From NCBI RefSeq assembly GCF_022869825.1, contig NZ_CP094971.1, positions 2,145,001 through 2,209,000 on the forward strand: DNA of 64,000 nucleotides, read 5' to 3'. The notes below the pieces were generated by a model. That model ran no database searches. It was given only the letters and a program-made list of their open reading frames with translations, and had not been told where the DNA came from. Positions 7,661 to 19,508 of this stretch are shown here, piece after piece. The position numbers and the translations under genes were made by a program. The stretch is from Clostridium sp. BJN0001 (GTDB taxonomy: Bacteria > Bacillota > Clostridia > Clostridiales > Clostridiaceae). Every line of letters starts with the position of its first letter. Position 1 is the stretch's first letter.

Positions 7661-9262
7661 TTGAAATATATTGGTCCTTTTTTCAGAATGAATAATCTTT
7701 CACAAAATGAAATAAAAAGCCAGCTATTTCATTTATCAAAAGAAACAGTAAAATCAATAGTATTAAATTCAAAATGTGGCCTTCTTGCATCTTTTAAGAA
7801 TTCAAAAAATTCTTCTATAGATGATATTAGCATATTAAACAATTTTTCTCCACTTTTATGTATGTACAAAAAGGCCTCTCCATTATTTATTCATAGTAAA
7901 ACAAGTCATGGACTAGATGAATCTTCATTCAAAAAAGACATTACTCCATTTTCAAATGCACTTATGACTTTAAGTTTATTAGAACTTAGTGAATACTATT
8001 CGCATTATGACAGTAGAAATATTCCTTCATTCAGTAAATCATATTCGTATCTTGCAAAAAAGCAGCTTGATTTTTACTCTGAAAATTTAAGGAATCCAGA
8101 AGGTCTTTTTGTTACTAAAAAGAATGTATCAGATGCTAATATGAAAGGTTTTGTTCTTGTTGATAAAAATAATGATTTTAAATTTTCTGATCAAGCTTTG
8201 ATGATGGATGCTTATTATCTTTATTATTATTATAATAATAATGACAAAAATGCTGATGAGTATAAAGATTTTTCACTAGAAATTCTTTCAATGTTTAAAG
8301 AATATAACTATGCTTTATACGATCTTTCTTTTTCAGAAAACTTAATTAACTTCATGGCTTTTAATATTTTTTATGAATATTCATTAAATGAAGACTGCAG
8401 AGAACTTATTTTAGATATAGGTGATTTTCTTATGTCAAAATTTTATGAAAAAGATTATTATATGAGTTCAATAACTGATTGCTCTCTCTTTGCAGTAGCA
8501 TTAATGAAAGCTTATCAGCATACAAAAATAAATACATTTAAGGATATGAGCTATGATATTGAAGATAAGCTTATATCACTTTATAATAGTGACAAAAATA
8601 TTTATCTTAAACTTTCAGATAAAAAAGATTTTAAATTTTCATGCAATGAAATTAATAGTTACTTACTATCTCTTATAATTTATTCTGATAAATCACAAAG
8701 AGAAATTGAATTAAAGCCTGTAATATCAGGTATTTATAGAAAATTTTATGTTGATTCAAGTCTTTTAAATAGCTGGCCTGCTGCACCTACAATAGATGAA
8801 GCTGAGAGATATAAAAATTTAAGTTTAAGTTCTAATGATATGCTAGATGAAACTTTCTTTAGAATGCCTAATATGCAGACTCCTGAAAGTAGTGGACTTG
8901 CTTCAGTATTTATAAAAAATATAAGCTATTCAAGAAAAAAAGAGAATTTTTCTGTCTCCAAAAATACATTTGACAGCGAAAAAAATATGCTTAATTTCTT
9001 TTTGAATATACATTTTTATAAACCTTCAATAAAGAAAATCATGGGATTTAATGATAATGAAATTGAATTTAAAAAGTATATATCAACTAATCAGTCAAAA
9101 AAAGATGAAATTTTATCTGATATTAAACCTGAAAGTAAAATTATTAGCCCCAGACCTTCTGAATCTTTGCAAATTAAAAATAATCATACAAAATCAAAAG
9201 TAAAAATGCATAAAGCAAAACATCCAGCTGCTCTAAAAAAGAGAGCTAAAAAAAATAAGTAG
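7661..9262 (+). CDS. Unrecognised 533-residue protein with basic C-terminal tail
   Basis: I do not recognise a family with confidence. The start is TTG, preceded by GAGGTG. No signal peptide or membrane helix is visible. The middle (about residues 100-330) is mostly helical and aromatic-rich (QALMMDAYYLYYYY, a GLF-V motif, repeated helix pairs), which could fit an alpha/alpha toroid of the six-hairpin glycosidase/epimerase type; this is only a fold guess. The last 30 residues are strongly Lys-rich (HTKSKVKMHKAKHPAALKKR), a possible nucleic-acid or envelope contact. One of only two protein-coding genes on the plus strand; it converges on the next gene. Confidence 0.75.
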   Translation: MKYIGPFFRMNNLSQNEIKSQLFHLSKETVKSIVLNSKCGLLASFKNSKNSSIDDISILNNFSPLLCMYKKASPLFIHSKTSHGLDESSFKKDITPFSNALMTLSLLELSEYYSHYDSRNIPSFSKSYSYLAKKQLDFYSENLRNPEGLFVTKKNVSDANMKGFVLVDKNNDFKFSDQALMMDAYYLYYYYNNNDKNADEYKDFSLEILSMFKEYNYALYDLSFSENLINFMAFNIFYEYSLNEDCRELILDIGDFLMSKFYEKDYYMSSITDCSLFAVALMKAYQHTKINTFKDMSYDIEDKLISLYNSDKNIYLKLSDKKDFKFSCNEINSYLLSLIIYSDKSQREIELKPVISGIYRKFYVDSSLLNSWPAAPTIDEAERYKNLSLSSNDMLDETFFRMPNMQTPESSGLASVFIKNISYSRKKENFSVSKNTFDSEKNMLNFFLNIHFYKPSIKKIMGFNDNEIEFKKYISTNQSKKDEILSDIKPESKIISPRPSESLQIKNNHTKSKVKMHKAKHPAALKKRAKKNK

Positions 9263-9267
9263 TTTCT

Positions 9268-9302
9268 ATATCCTGATATAGATTTTTTCTATATCAGGAT
9301 AT
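9268..9302. terminator. Bidirectional terminator
   Basis: A 15-bp perfect inverted repeat (ATATCCTGATATAGA and complement) between two convergent genes, with a T-rich loop. Confidence 0.75.
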
Positions 9303-10765
9303 TATTTTGGAAATTTAACATTATTATTTCCATCAATAGTTAGCTTAAAATCTTCATAAGAACATACTATATTGTCATTAAAAAATACAACTGGAAAGAT
9401 TTTAAAGTTTAAGAATAAATTTTCCTCAAGTTCAGCGTATCTTTTATCTTCTATCATATTATTTTCATCCACAGTAAGATATTTAGAATACGATAAATAA
9501 AAATCATCTTTCTTCTCTTCCGATATATCAGAATTACATAGTATTATATCATAATGCGATTTTAATTCATCATCATTAAATTCCATATCATCTGCCTCTG
9601 TATAATTTACTTTTATATCTGTATTAGTTTCAAACCATTCCTTTATAGCTTCAAGTATTATACGATTTCTTAAATTATCCTCTCCAATTATAGTTATTAA
9701 CTCAGGTTCTTCATATTCTTTTTCTTTTGATGAATACACCTTTCTTTGCTGAATCTTGTAAATGTCATCTTTTTCTTTTCTAAAATAACATCCTTCTGAA
9801 AGATCAAATTCTTTAGTGTTATCTTTTAAATAAGAAGACATTGCAGAATTTATATAATTATAAATTTTTTTTCTTCCTTCTAACGGAAGTTCATCTTTAT
9901 TAAATACAATAAATGCTCCCTCATCTCTTTTAATAGTTGTTAAATTATCATCTTTTGATAGCTTTGAAAGCTCTACTGACGGAGGATTTATAAGACACTG
10001 TATATTTTTCATTTCATAAGATGCCATAGCCTCTTCTGAGCTATCCTCTTTAATAAACATTATATTTGATATTTTAGAATCTTCATTTGTATTTTTTAAA
10101 ATAATACTTTTTTCATCAGCACCTATTATTTTATAGTTTCCACTATAGAGTATTTTTGAAAAATTATCATCAATATTACTCCAGTCTTTTAAATTCTTCC
10201 TTATCCTATATTGAGGCTTTGATATATCTTCTAAAAAGTTATCATCTTTTTCATTAAGTCGTATAGTAAGTTCATCTTCATCTACCATTATTGCAACATT
10301 CTTATCAAAATTAGATTTATTCTCTCTATATGAAACTACTCCATATATATTAAGCAGTGCTTTTATATCAGAACCATTTTCTGATGAATCTATAAGCTCT
10401 TTAAAATACTCTTTTATATCTAATGGTGTAATTGCACTTCCATCACTAAAAAATGCGTCTTTTCTTATTTTAAATCTATATTCAATACCATCTGAGTATG
10501 ACTCTACACTTTCTGCAATATCAGGCATTACTTTTCCATCAGATTCTTTTGAAACAAGACCTCTTGAAACTGCACATAAAATATCCTGACTTCGTTTATC
10601 AAAATCAGATATATTCATAAAGTCATCAGGAATAGTATCTACTGCAAATTTAACTATGCTTTTATCATTATCTGAAACTTGTTCTTTATATTTTACGTTA
10701 AATAGTGTAAAACTTAATATTACAATGACAGATAAAAATACTAATAAACTTATCAATTTCTTCAA
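9302..10765 (-). CDS. Family 5 extracellular solute-binding-like protein
   Basis: About 487 residues. An N-terminal hydrophobic segment (residues 3-20) is followed by a periplasmic-binding fold of the OppA/DppA type: the early DIPDDFM-like strand, VSRGLVSKESDGKVMPDIAES, and the YRFKIRKDAFFSDGSAITPLDI block of the SBP_bac_5 family. The TTG at 10765 lies 7 bases after TAGGAGG and is preferred over an ATG 45 bases upstream. There is no lipobox Cys, so it would stay membrane-anchored by the N-terminal helix. No permease or ATPase genes are adjacent, so peptide uptake is not assured. Confidence 0.72.
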   Translation of the reverse strand: MKKLISLLVFLSVIVILSFTLFNVKYKEQVSDNDKSIVKFAVDTIPDDFMNISDFDKRSQDILCAVSRGLVSKESDGKVMPDIAESVESYSDGIEYRFKIRKDAFFSDGSAITPLDIKEYFKELIDSSENGSDIKALLNIYGVVSYRENKSNFDKNVAIMVDEDELTIRLNEKDDNFLEDISKPQYRIRKNLKDWSNIDDNFSKILYSGNYKIIGADEKSIILKNTNEDSKISNIMFIKEDSSEEAMASYEMKNIQCLINPPSVELSKLSKDDNLTTIKRDEGAFIVFNKDELPLEGRKKIYNYINSAMSSYLKDNTKEFDLSEGCYFRKEKDDIYKIQQRKVYSSKEKEYEEPELITIIGEDNLRNRIILEAIKEWFETNTDIKVNYTEADDMEFNDDELKSHYDIILCNSDISEEKKDDFYLSYSKYLTVDENNMIEDKRYAELEENLFLNFKIFPVVFFNDNIVCSYEDFKLTIDGNNNVKFPK

Positions 10766-10882
10766 TATTATTCCTCCTAACGTATATATAATTATGCTCA
10801 ATTCTATCATTTTTAAACATAGTATTTTAATTTTTAGAAAGATTTGATATAATTTATATTAAAAAAGTAGGTGTTAATTAGA

Positions 10883-11164
10883 ATGGATTTACTAATTTCT
10901 ATATTTTTAATAGTATCAATCGTCTTTATGTTTATATTTACATTTCTTGGAATATGGATATTTATTATAGGAATAAAAGCATATAAGCAGACACGTTATA
11001 GGAACTATATACTTGAGAAAATAGATAAGAGGCTTTCTGTAGTTTCAGATCATTTTAATCAAGGAAATAATGATTATTCATATCTTACAGGAGAAACACC
11101 ATTTGAATTTGAAGATGATGATAATACAAAACTTGACAATATTAAAAATTTTTCAAAAAAATAA
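10883..11164 (+). CDS. Small membrane protein
   Basis: About 93 residues: one long hydrophobic segment (about residues 3-30), then a basic stretch (KAYKQTRYRNYILEKIDKR) and an acidic tail, giving a single-pass protein with a cytoplasmic C-terminus. ATG chosen because AGGTG lies 9 bases upstream; the GTG 12 bases earlier has no ribosome-binding site. No family recognised. It has its own transcript, ended by the hairpin just after the stop. Confidence 0.65.
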   Translation: MDLLISIFLIVSIVFMFIFTFLGIWIFIIGIKAYKQTRYRNYILEKIDKRLSVVSDHFNQGNNDYSYLTGETPFEFEDDDNTKLDNIKNFSKK

Positions 11165-11212
11165 AAAAGAGTTTTATGAAAGCATTTAAACACTTTCATA
11201 AAACTCTTTTTT
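11163..11212. terminator. Bidirectional terminator
   Basis: Long inverted repeat (AAAAGAGTTTTATGAAAG and complement) between the small membrane protein gene and gatB, with T-runs on both sides. Confidence 0.85.
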
Positions 11213-11220
11213 TAAATAAA

Positions 11221-12654
11221 TTAAATTCTCTTCTTAACTTCTTCTGCAACTAATTTATTTGCTATTCTTGGATTTGCCTGACCTTTAGTCTTTTGCATTA
11301 CTTTTCCTACTGCAAATCCTAATATATTTTGTTTTCCAGATCTATACTGCTCTACAACTTGTGGATTTTCATCTAAAACTTCAGCTACAACTTTTAGAAG
11401 TGCTCCTTCATCGTTGTTAACTTTAAGTCCCTTTTCATCTATTATAGTCTTTGGAGATGAACCTGTATTAAACATCTCTTCTACTACCTTTTTACCAATA
11501 GCATTAGTTATTGTCTTATTTTTAATAACTTCTATAAGTTCTGCAACATCAGAAGGTTTAAATTTAAGTTCCTCAATCCATGTTCCCTTTTCATTCATGA
11601 GTCTTGAAATATCTCCCATGATCCAGTTTGATGATGCTTTAGGATCTTTTGATATCTTTGCAGTTTCATCAAAGAAATCTGCCATACTATCAGTTAATGT
11701 TAAAACATGTGCATCATATTTAGGAAGTTTATAGTCTTCTATAAATCTCTTTTCCTTTTCATATGGAAGTTCAGGAATTGATTTTTTAACTTTATCAATC
11801 CAATTATCAGAAATATTTATAGTAACTAAATCTCCTTCTGGGAAATATCTGTAATCATTAGCCTCTTCTTTGCTTCTCATTACAGTAGTTTTTGCTTCAT
11901 TTTCATCCCATCTTCTTGTCTGAACTTTAAGTTCTTCACCTTTTTCTATCGCTTCAACCTGTCTATCATGTTCATATCTTAAAGCTTTTTCAAGAGCTTT
12001 AAATGAGTTCATGTTCTTAATTTCTGTTCTTATACCAAATTTTTCAGTTCCCTTTTTTCTTACTGAAATATTTACATCACATCTTAAAGAACCCTCTTCC
12101 ATCTTACAGTCAGATGCACCTATAGAATTCAATATGCTTTTAAGCTTTGTAAGATATGCTGTTGCTTCTTCAGGTGTTCTCATATCTGGTCTTGATACTA
12201 TTTCTATAAGAGCCACTCCAGCTCTATTATAGTCGACTAATGTTCCTCTTTTTGTATGTAGAAGCTTACCTGCATCTTCTTCTATATGAATTCTTTCAAT
12301 CCCTATTCTCTTTATGTTCTCATCTGCGTCCTCTATATCTATATATCCATCTCTACAAAGTGGAAGCTCATCCTGAGTTATCTGATAATTCTTAGGACAG
12401 TCAGGGTAGAAGTAATTCTTTCTATCCATTCTTGAAAGTTTTGTAATGCTACAGTTTAAAGCAAGACCTGCTTTCATTCCTAGCTCAACTACTCTTTTGT
12501 TAAGCTTAGGAAGTGAACCTGGAAGTCCTAAACATACAGGGCAAACATGTGTGTTAGGCATACCGCCAAATTCAGTTGTACATCCACAGTAAATTTTAGT
12601 TTTTGTTAAAAGTTCGCAGTGAACTTCAAGTCCTATTACTGATTCAAATTCCAT
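11221..12654 (-). CDS. gatB: Asp/Glu-tRNA amidotransferase subunit B
   Basis: A 477-residue GatB. It works with GatA and GatC to amidate Glu-tRNA-Gln (and Asp-tRNA-Asn) in the cytoplasm. The family start (ESVIGLEVHCELLTKTKIYCGC), the zinc-ligand CxxC pair (HVCPVCLG), the DRKNYFYPDCPKNYQITQ motif and the C-terminal YqeY/GatB helical domain ending in GKVMQKTKGQANP are all seen. Last gene of gatCAB, 19 bases after gatA. A good partner for the tRNA-Gln in this window. Confidence 0.97.
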   Translation of the reverse strand: MEFESVIGLEVHCELLTKTKIYCGCTTEFGGMPNTHVCPVCLGLPGSLPKLNKRVVELGMKAGLALNCSITKLSRMDRKNYFYPDCPKNYQITQDELPLCRDGYIDIEDADENIKRIGIERIHIEEDAGKLLHTKRGTLVDYNRAGVALIEIVSRPDMRTPEEATAYLTKLKSILNSIGASDCKMEEGSLRCDVNISVRKKGTEKFGIRTEIKNMNSFKALEKALRYEHDRQVEAIEKGEELKVQTRRWDENEAKTTVMRSKEEANDYRYFPEGDLVTINISDNWIDKVKKSIPELPYEKEKRFIEDYKLPKYDAHVLTLTDSMADFFDETAKISKDPKASSNWIMGDISRLMNEKGTWIEELKFKPSDVAELIEVIKNKTITNAIGKKVVEEMFNTGSSPKTIIDEKGLKVNNDEGALLKVVAEVLDENPQVVEQYRSGKQNILGFAVGKVMQKTKGQANPRIANKLVAEEVKKRI

Positions 12655-12673
12655 CTCCTACGTAATCCTCCTT

Positions 12674-14131
12674 TTATAAATTAGGCTTTTTTTCATGCCA
12701 TGTAGTTGATTTTTCATAGCTATACGCTAAATTGAATAAATTATCTTCTCTAAAATAGTTACCCATAATCTGTAATCCTACTGGAAGTCCGTTTGCTTCA
12801 CCACAAGGAAGTGATATAGCTGGAATACCGGCTATATTTACAGGTACTGTATAAATATCTCCTAAATACATCTCAAGTGCATTGTTTGTCTTTTCACCTA
12901 TCTTGTATGCAGGTGTTGGTGCTGTTGGTGAAATTATAGCATCATACGATTTAAATATTCTTTCAAAATCACCTTTAATAAGATTTCTTACCTTTAATGC
13001 TTTTTTGTAATATGCATCATAATATCCTGATGATAATGCATATGTTCCAAGCATTATTCTCTTCTTAACTTCTTTTCCAAATCCTTCACTTCTTGATTTA
13101 AAATAAACATCAATGGCATCTTCAGGATTTTCTGTTCTATGACCATATCTTATTCCATCAAATCTTGCAAGATTTGATGATGCTTCTGCACATGCTATTA
13201 TGTAATATGCTGAAATAGCATAATCTGCAAGTGGAAGTGATACTTCACTTACTTCAGCTCCATTTTTCTTAAATACATCAAGCGCATTATATATCGCAGA
13301 TTTAACATTTTCATCTAGGCCTTCTTTAAAGAATTCCTTAGGAACTGCTATCTTCTTTCCTCTTACATCTTCATTTAAGAAATTTTTATATAAAGGAACA
13401 TTTTTATCTACAGTTGTAAAATCTTTTGAATCAATTCCTGCTATAGCCTGAAGTGATAAAGCACAATCCTCTACATCTCTTCCTAATGTTCCTACCTGAT
13501 CAAGTGTAGAACCATATGCTACAACTCCGCTTCTTGATACTCTTCCATATGTAGGCTTAAGTCCTACAATTCCACAAAAAGATGCTGGCTGTCTTACAGA
13601 ACCACCTGTATCTGTTCCTAGTGCTATTGGTGTTTCTTCTGCTGCAACTGCTGCTGCAGATCCACCTGATGATCCTCCTGGAACTCTATTTAAATCCCAT
13701 GGATTTTTAGTTATTTTATATGCAGAATTTTCTGTAGATGAACCCATTGCAAATTCATCCATATTTGTTTTTCCAATTATTACAGCATCTTCATTTAATG
13801 CTTTTTCTGTAACTGTTGCATCGTATGGAGAAACATACGATTTAAGTATTTTTGATGCACATGTATTCTGCATTCCTCTTACACTTATATTATCCTTTAA
13901 AGCTAGAGGAACTCCTCCTAAAACTCCTAAATCCTCTCCTTTTTTTATTTTTTCATCAAGAGCTTCTGCTCTTTTTAGAGCCTCATCTTCTGCAACATAT
14001 AAGAAAGCGTTGACTTTAGATTCTGTACTCTTTATTTTTTCTATATGAGATTTTGTAATCTCCTGCACAGATGCTTCTTTTTTTGAAATTATGTCTTTAA
14101 GCTCATGTGCTTTATATTTTGTAAAATCCAT
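12674..14131 (-). CDS. gatA: Asp/Glu-tRNA amidotransferase subunit A
   Basis: A 485-residue amidase-signature enzyme that releases ammonia from glutamine for GatB. The Ser-cisSer-Lys triad is in place: Lys in PLALKDNI, the [12 protein letters not shown] amidase signature, and the [11 protein letters not shown] nucleophile loop. Normal length. 21 bases downstream of gatC, so translationally close. Confidence 0.97.
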   Translation of the reverse strand: MDFTKYKAHELKDIISKKEASVQEITKSHIEKIKSTESKVNAFLYVAEDEALKRAEALDEKIKKGEDLGVLGGVPLALKDNISVRGMQNTCASKILKSYVSPYDATVTEKALNEDAVIIGKTNMDEFAMGSSTENSAYKITKNPWDLNRVPGGSSGGSAAAVAAEETPIALGTDTGGSVRQPASFCGIVGLKPTYGRVSRSGVVAYGSTLDQVGTLGRDVEDCALSLQAIAGIDSKDFTTVDKNVPLYKNFLNEDVRGKKIAVPKEFFKEGLDENVKSAIYNALDVFKKNGAEVSEVSLPLADYAISAYYIIACAEASSNLARFDGIRYGHRTENPEDAIDVYFKSRSEGFGKEVKKRIMLGTYALSSGYYDAYYKKALKVRNLIKGDFERIFKSYDAIISPTAPTPAYKIGEKTNNALEMYLGDIYTVPVNIAGIPAISLPCGEANGLPVGLQIMGNYFREDNLFNLAYSYEKSTTWHEKKPNL

Positions 14132-14152
14132 TATGTTACCTCCTGATTTTTT

Positions 14153-14443
14153 CTATTCTCGTATAATTGTAGGAACTAAAACATACTCTTCTAAATTATC
14201 TGGAGCATTATTAATTACATCATCAAGTTGAAGTGAAGGTTCAACTTCATCTTCTCTAAATTTATTTTCAATATAATAAGGATTTACTATTATATCTTCT
14301 TTTTCAGTATCTAGTTCATTTAATTTTTCAAAATATCCTAAAATCTGATTAAGACCTTCCTGAAGTTCTTCTTTTTCTTTATCATTAAATTCTAATCTTG
14401 CAAGTTCTGCAACATATTCAACGTCTTTTTTACTTACAGACAT
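14153..14443 (-). CDS. gatC: Asp/Glu-tRNA amidotransferase subunit C
   Basis: A 96-residue GatC, the small subunit that wraps GatA and GatB together. Typical start ([17 protein letters not shown]) and a C-terminal RxDEVxPSL-like region ([14 protein letters not shown]). First gene of the gatCAB operon; ATG after AGGAGG. Confidence 0.95.
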   Translation of the reverse strand: MSVSKKDVEYVAELARLEFNDKEKEELQEGLNQILGYFEKLNELDTEKEDIIVNPYYIENKFREDEVEPSLQLDDVINNAPDNLEEYVLVPTIIRE

Positions 14444-14539
14444 TATTTAAATCCTCCTTTAATATTAATCTATTACTATATTTTAACTTATATCAAAATG
14501 TAAAATCAAGTTATTATTTACTTTGCATTAATTTAACAA

Positions 14540-14812
14540 TCATCTTATATAATTTACTATAAAAAAAACAAGACTTGCACTTATAAGAAGGCTTACTGCA
14601 GAATAAATAATTCTTTTTTTTCCAGTCTCATTAACAATGAAATTTACTGAAACAATAGCCATTGTTACACATATTCCAATCTGCATAGGAAGATATGAAC
14701 TAAATAGCTGACTAACGTAATAAAAATTATATGTAGTCGTAAATGTGAATATTGTTATAATACTTGTTATGAATGAAGTAACAAATATTAAATAACTTAT
14801 TAACCTTTTCAA
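14540..14812 (-). CDS. Small three-helix membrane protein
   Basis: A 90-residue protein with three hydrophobic segments (about residues 4-27, 36-58 and 67-88). TTG start 7 bases after GGAGGGG. No family recognised. It follows ligA by 33 bases and lies in the pcrA-ligA transcript, so co-expression is likely, but a role in DNA metabolism is not implied by the sequence. Confidence 0.65.
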   Translation of the reverse strand: MKRLISYLIFVTSFITSIITIFTFTTTYNFYYVSQLFSSYLPMQIGICVTMAIVSVNFIVNETGKKRIIYSAVSLLISASLVFFIVNYIR

Positions 14813-14845
14813 ATCAAGTCCCCTCCTTTTTTATATAAATTACTA

Positions 14846-16840
<1,995 letters not shown>

Positions 16841-16863
16841 TCACCTTATCCTTATTTTATAAG

Positions 16864-19104
16864 TTAATTATATGCTTTTAATTTTGCAAAGGAAAGAAGA
16901 AGTATTTTTACTCCTTGTCTATCAAATGCAACTGTTACTTTTTTATCTTTAGAATCTTTCTGAATGCTTACAATAGTTCCGACTCCAAATTTCTGATGAA
17001 CCACCTTCATTCCAAGAGATATCTCTGATTCAGTAAGATAATCATTGTCTATATTTTCTTGTGAATTCTCAGAATTTAAAGAAGAACTTCTAGATAAATT
17101 AAGTCCACTTCCTGAAACTTTTCTATCAGTTGTTCCTCCGCTAAAAAAGTTTCTATCTGATAACTTTTTAACACCTGAAGCTGAAACATACTCTTTTAAA
17201 TTTGGTTCTATTTCACTTAAAAAATCAGATTGTGAATATGAAACAGTTCTTCCAAATACCCTTCTTTGATCAGCAGAAGTCATAAAAAGCTCTTCTTTTG
17301 CTCTTGTTATTCCAACATAGCATAATCTTCTTGCTTCTTCCATTTCCGATTCTTTATTAAACGCTGCATTACTTGGGAAAAGTCCATTTTCCATTCCCAC
17401 CATAAATACAACTGGAAATTCAAGACCTTTTGCACTATGAACAGTCATAAGTAAAACCGCATCATCTTCGTCTTCAAGCTTATCTGTATCTTGAACTAAA
17501 GATACTTGCTCTAAATATGCAGAAAGTGATTTATCATCACTACTCTTTTCAAATTCAACAGCATCTGAAACAAGTTCTTTTAAGTTCTCAATCCTGCTCT
17601 TATCTTCAATCTGCTTTGAAGTTTCAAGTTCTTTTAAATAACCTGTTTCTTTTAAGATTGTTTCTATAAGAAGAGATACAGGCATTGTTTCTGCTTCATC
17701 CATAAATAAATTTATAAGTGATGCAAAACCACTTATACATGATATATTTCTCTTTGAAAGTGAAGAAACTGTATCACATCTATCTAATACATCGCACAAA
17801 TTAAGCTCATATTCTCTAGCAAACTCTTGAAGTTTATTTACTGTAGTATCTCCTATACTTCTCTTTGGCACATTTATAATTCTCTTTAAACTTACATCAT
17901 CTTGTGGATTTATTATAACTTTAAGATAACATAAAATATCTTTAATTTCTTTTCTATCATAGAATCTTGTACCGCCTATAATTCTATATGGAATAGCTTT
18001 TCTCCTTAAACTATCTTCAAAAATTCTAGACTGTGCATTTGTTCTATATAATATTGCAAAATCTTTATAATTTTTGTTTTTCTTTATCTGACTAATCTGA
18101 TTTCCTACAAAATTAGCTTCATCAAGATCAGAATACGCTCTATATATCTTAACTTTCTTTCCATCTTCTTTATCTGTTCTTAAAACTTTTGATTTTCTAT
18201 TTAAATTATGTTTTATAACTTCATTTGCAGCATTTAATATATTACCTTTTGATCTATAATTTTGTTCAAGTTTTATAACTTTAGCACCTGGATAGTCTTT
18301 TTCAAAATCTAATATATTTTTTATATCAGCGCCTCTCCACTGATAAATACACTGATCATCATCACCTACAACACATATATTCTTATATTTCTTAGCAAGA
18401 AGTCTTATAAATTCATACTGAACTCTATTTGTATCTTGATATTCATCTACCATTATGTATTTAAATTTATTCTGATAAAATGAGAGGACTTCTTCATCCT
18501 TATTAAAGAGTTCAACAGTCTTAAATATAAGATCATCAAAGTCAAGAGCATTGTTTTCATTTAGTCTTTTCTGATACATTTCATATACTGAGGCTATCTT
18601 CTTTTCTCTAAAATTAGCTTCATTTTCAATCATATAGCTTTTATAAGTCTGCATTCTATCTTTTGCTCTGCTTATTTTTGAAGTTATCTCCTGCTGTGAT
18701 ATATCTTTATCATCTATATTTAAAATTTTCATGCAGTCTTTTATAAGAACTTTTTGATCTGATGTATCATATATTGTAAAATTCTTTTTATATCCTATTT
18801 TATCTATTTCACGTCTCAAAATTCTAACACATGTAGAGTGGAATGTTGAAATCCACATACTATCTGCTTTATCTGAGATAATATTTCTAACTCTGTCTTT
18901 CATTTCTTTTGCCGCTTTATTAGTAAATGTAATCGCAAGTATATTATATGAAGGAATATTAAGATCCTCAACCATATGTGCGATTCTATGTGTTAAAACT
19001 CTTGTTTTACCAGAACCTGCACCTGCTAATATAAGAACCTGACCATCAACTGTTATAGCTCCTTCATACTGTTCTTTATTAAGTAATGACTTTAAATCCA
19101 TCAT
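16864..19104 (-). CDS. pcrA: ATP-dependent DNA helicase PcrA (UvrD family)
   Basis: A 746-residue superfamily 1A 3'-5' helicase that unwinds DNA in repair and displaces RecA and stalled polymerases. Walker A LAGAGSGKT near residue 33, motif II VDEYQDTN, motif III GDDDQCIYQWRGA, motif IV QNYRS, motif V MTVHSAKGLEF and motif VI VGITRAKE are all present. The C-terminal Tudor-like tail (GMKVVHQKFGVGTIVS) that binds RNA polymerase in PcrA is also there. First gene of the pcrA-ligA unit. Confidence 0.97.
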   Translation of the reverse strand: MMDLKSLLNKEQYEGAITVDGQVLILAGAGSGKTRVLTHRIAHMVEDLNIPSYNILAITFTNKAAKEMKDRVRNIISDKADSMWISTFHSTCVRILRREIDKIGYKKNFTIYDTSDQKVLIKDCMKILNIDDKDISQQEITSKISRAKDRMQTYKSYMIENEANFREKKIASVYEMYQKRLNENNALDFDDLIFKTVELFNKDEEVLSFYQNKFKYIMVDEYQDTNRVQYEFIRLLAKKYKNICVVGDDDQCIYQWRGADIKNILDFEKDYPGAKVIKLEQNYRSKGNILNAANEVIKHNLNRKSKVLRTDKEDGKKVKIYRAYSDLDEANFVGNQISQIKKNKNYKDFAILYRTNAQSRIFEDSLRRKAIPYRIIGGTRFYDRKEIKDILCYLKVIINPQDDVSLKRIINVPKRSIGDTTVNKLQEFAREYELNLCDVLDRCDTVSSLSKRNISCISGFASLINLFMDEAETMPVSLLIETILKETGYLKELETSKQIEDKSRIENLKELVSDAVEFEKSSDDKSLSAYLEQVSLVQDTDKLEDEDDAVLLMTVHSAKGLEFPVVFMVGMENGLFPSNAAFNKESEMEEARRLCYVGITRAKEELFMTSADQRRVFGRTVSYSQSDFLSEIEPNLKEYVSASGVKKLSDRNFFSGGTTDRKVSGSGLNLSRSSSLNSENSQENIDNDYLTESEISLGMKVVHQKFGVGTIVSIQKDSKDKKVTVAFDRQGVKILLLSFAKLKAYN

Positions 19105-19303
19105 TTTTTCCTCCCTAATACCTTTTCTGATAAATTATATTATACCATAATGTATAATCTATTATTTTAATAAGTTTTATAATTAAATGACGTAAAAAAT
19201 TCATATATAAAGTATTATGATTTTTTTGTGTCATATTGTATTCAAGTTTTGCAACATCCGCTCTAAATCTGTCTTTTCTTGGTAAACGTTTGTATTAGAG
19301 CAC

Positions 19304-19401
19304 AAAAAAAGTGCAACCTTTGGGGCGAGGTTGCACTTCAGCAATAAGCAATAAGCAATAAATAAAAAGGGGGCTATATATTCTTTTTATTTATCCTTGC
19401 A
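19304..19401 (-). ncRNA. Candidate C-rich small RNA
   Basis: A strong minus-strand promoter (19408-19436) should start transcription near 19401. About 95 bases later comes a perfect 11-bp terminator stem (AAGTGCAACCT and complement, 19309-19338) with a T7 tail. No open reading frame with a ribosome-binding site fits between. The predicted RNA has a single-stranded C5 run (TATAGCCCCCTTTTT), three tandem copies of a 7-base unit (ATTGCTT), and a CGCCCC terminator loop. C-rich loops are typical of Firmicute small RNAs that pair with Shine-Dalgarno sequences. I do not recognise a named family. Confidence 0.5.
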
Positions 19402-19407
19402 ACTGAT

Positions 19408-19436
19408 ATTATAGGATATTGAACATAAAAATGCAA
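19408..19436 (-). promoter_or_regulatory. Promoter of the candidate small RNA
   Basis: TTGCAT (19431-19436), exactly 17 bases, TATAAT (19408-19413), on the minus strand in the gap after the RsuA-type gene. Confidence 0.65.
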
Positions 19437-19508
19437 GTAATATCGTTAATATTATTTCAGTTTTTTAATTTTTATGAATGATTTTAATTCATTTTTCAAA
19501 ATCATTCG

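Noticed and set aside
19281..19298. AAACGTTT-centred cre-like site next to the small RNA
   Set aside because: Outer bases match the CcpA consensus poorly and the site lies beyond the terminator, not at a promoter.
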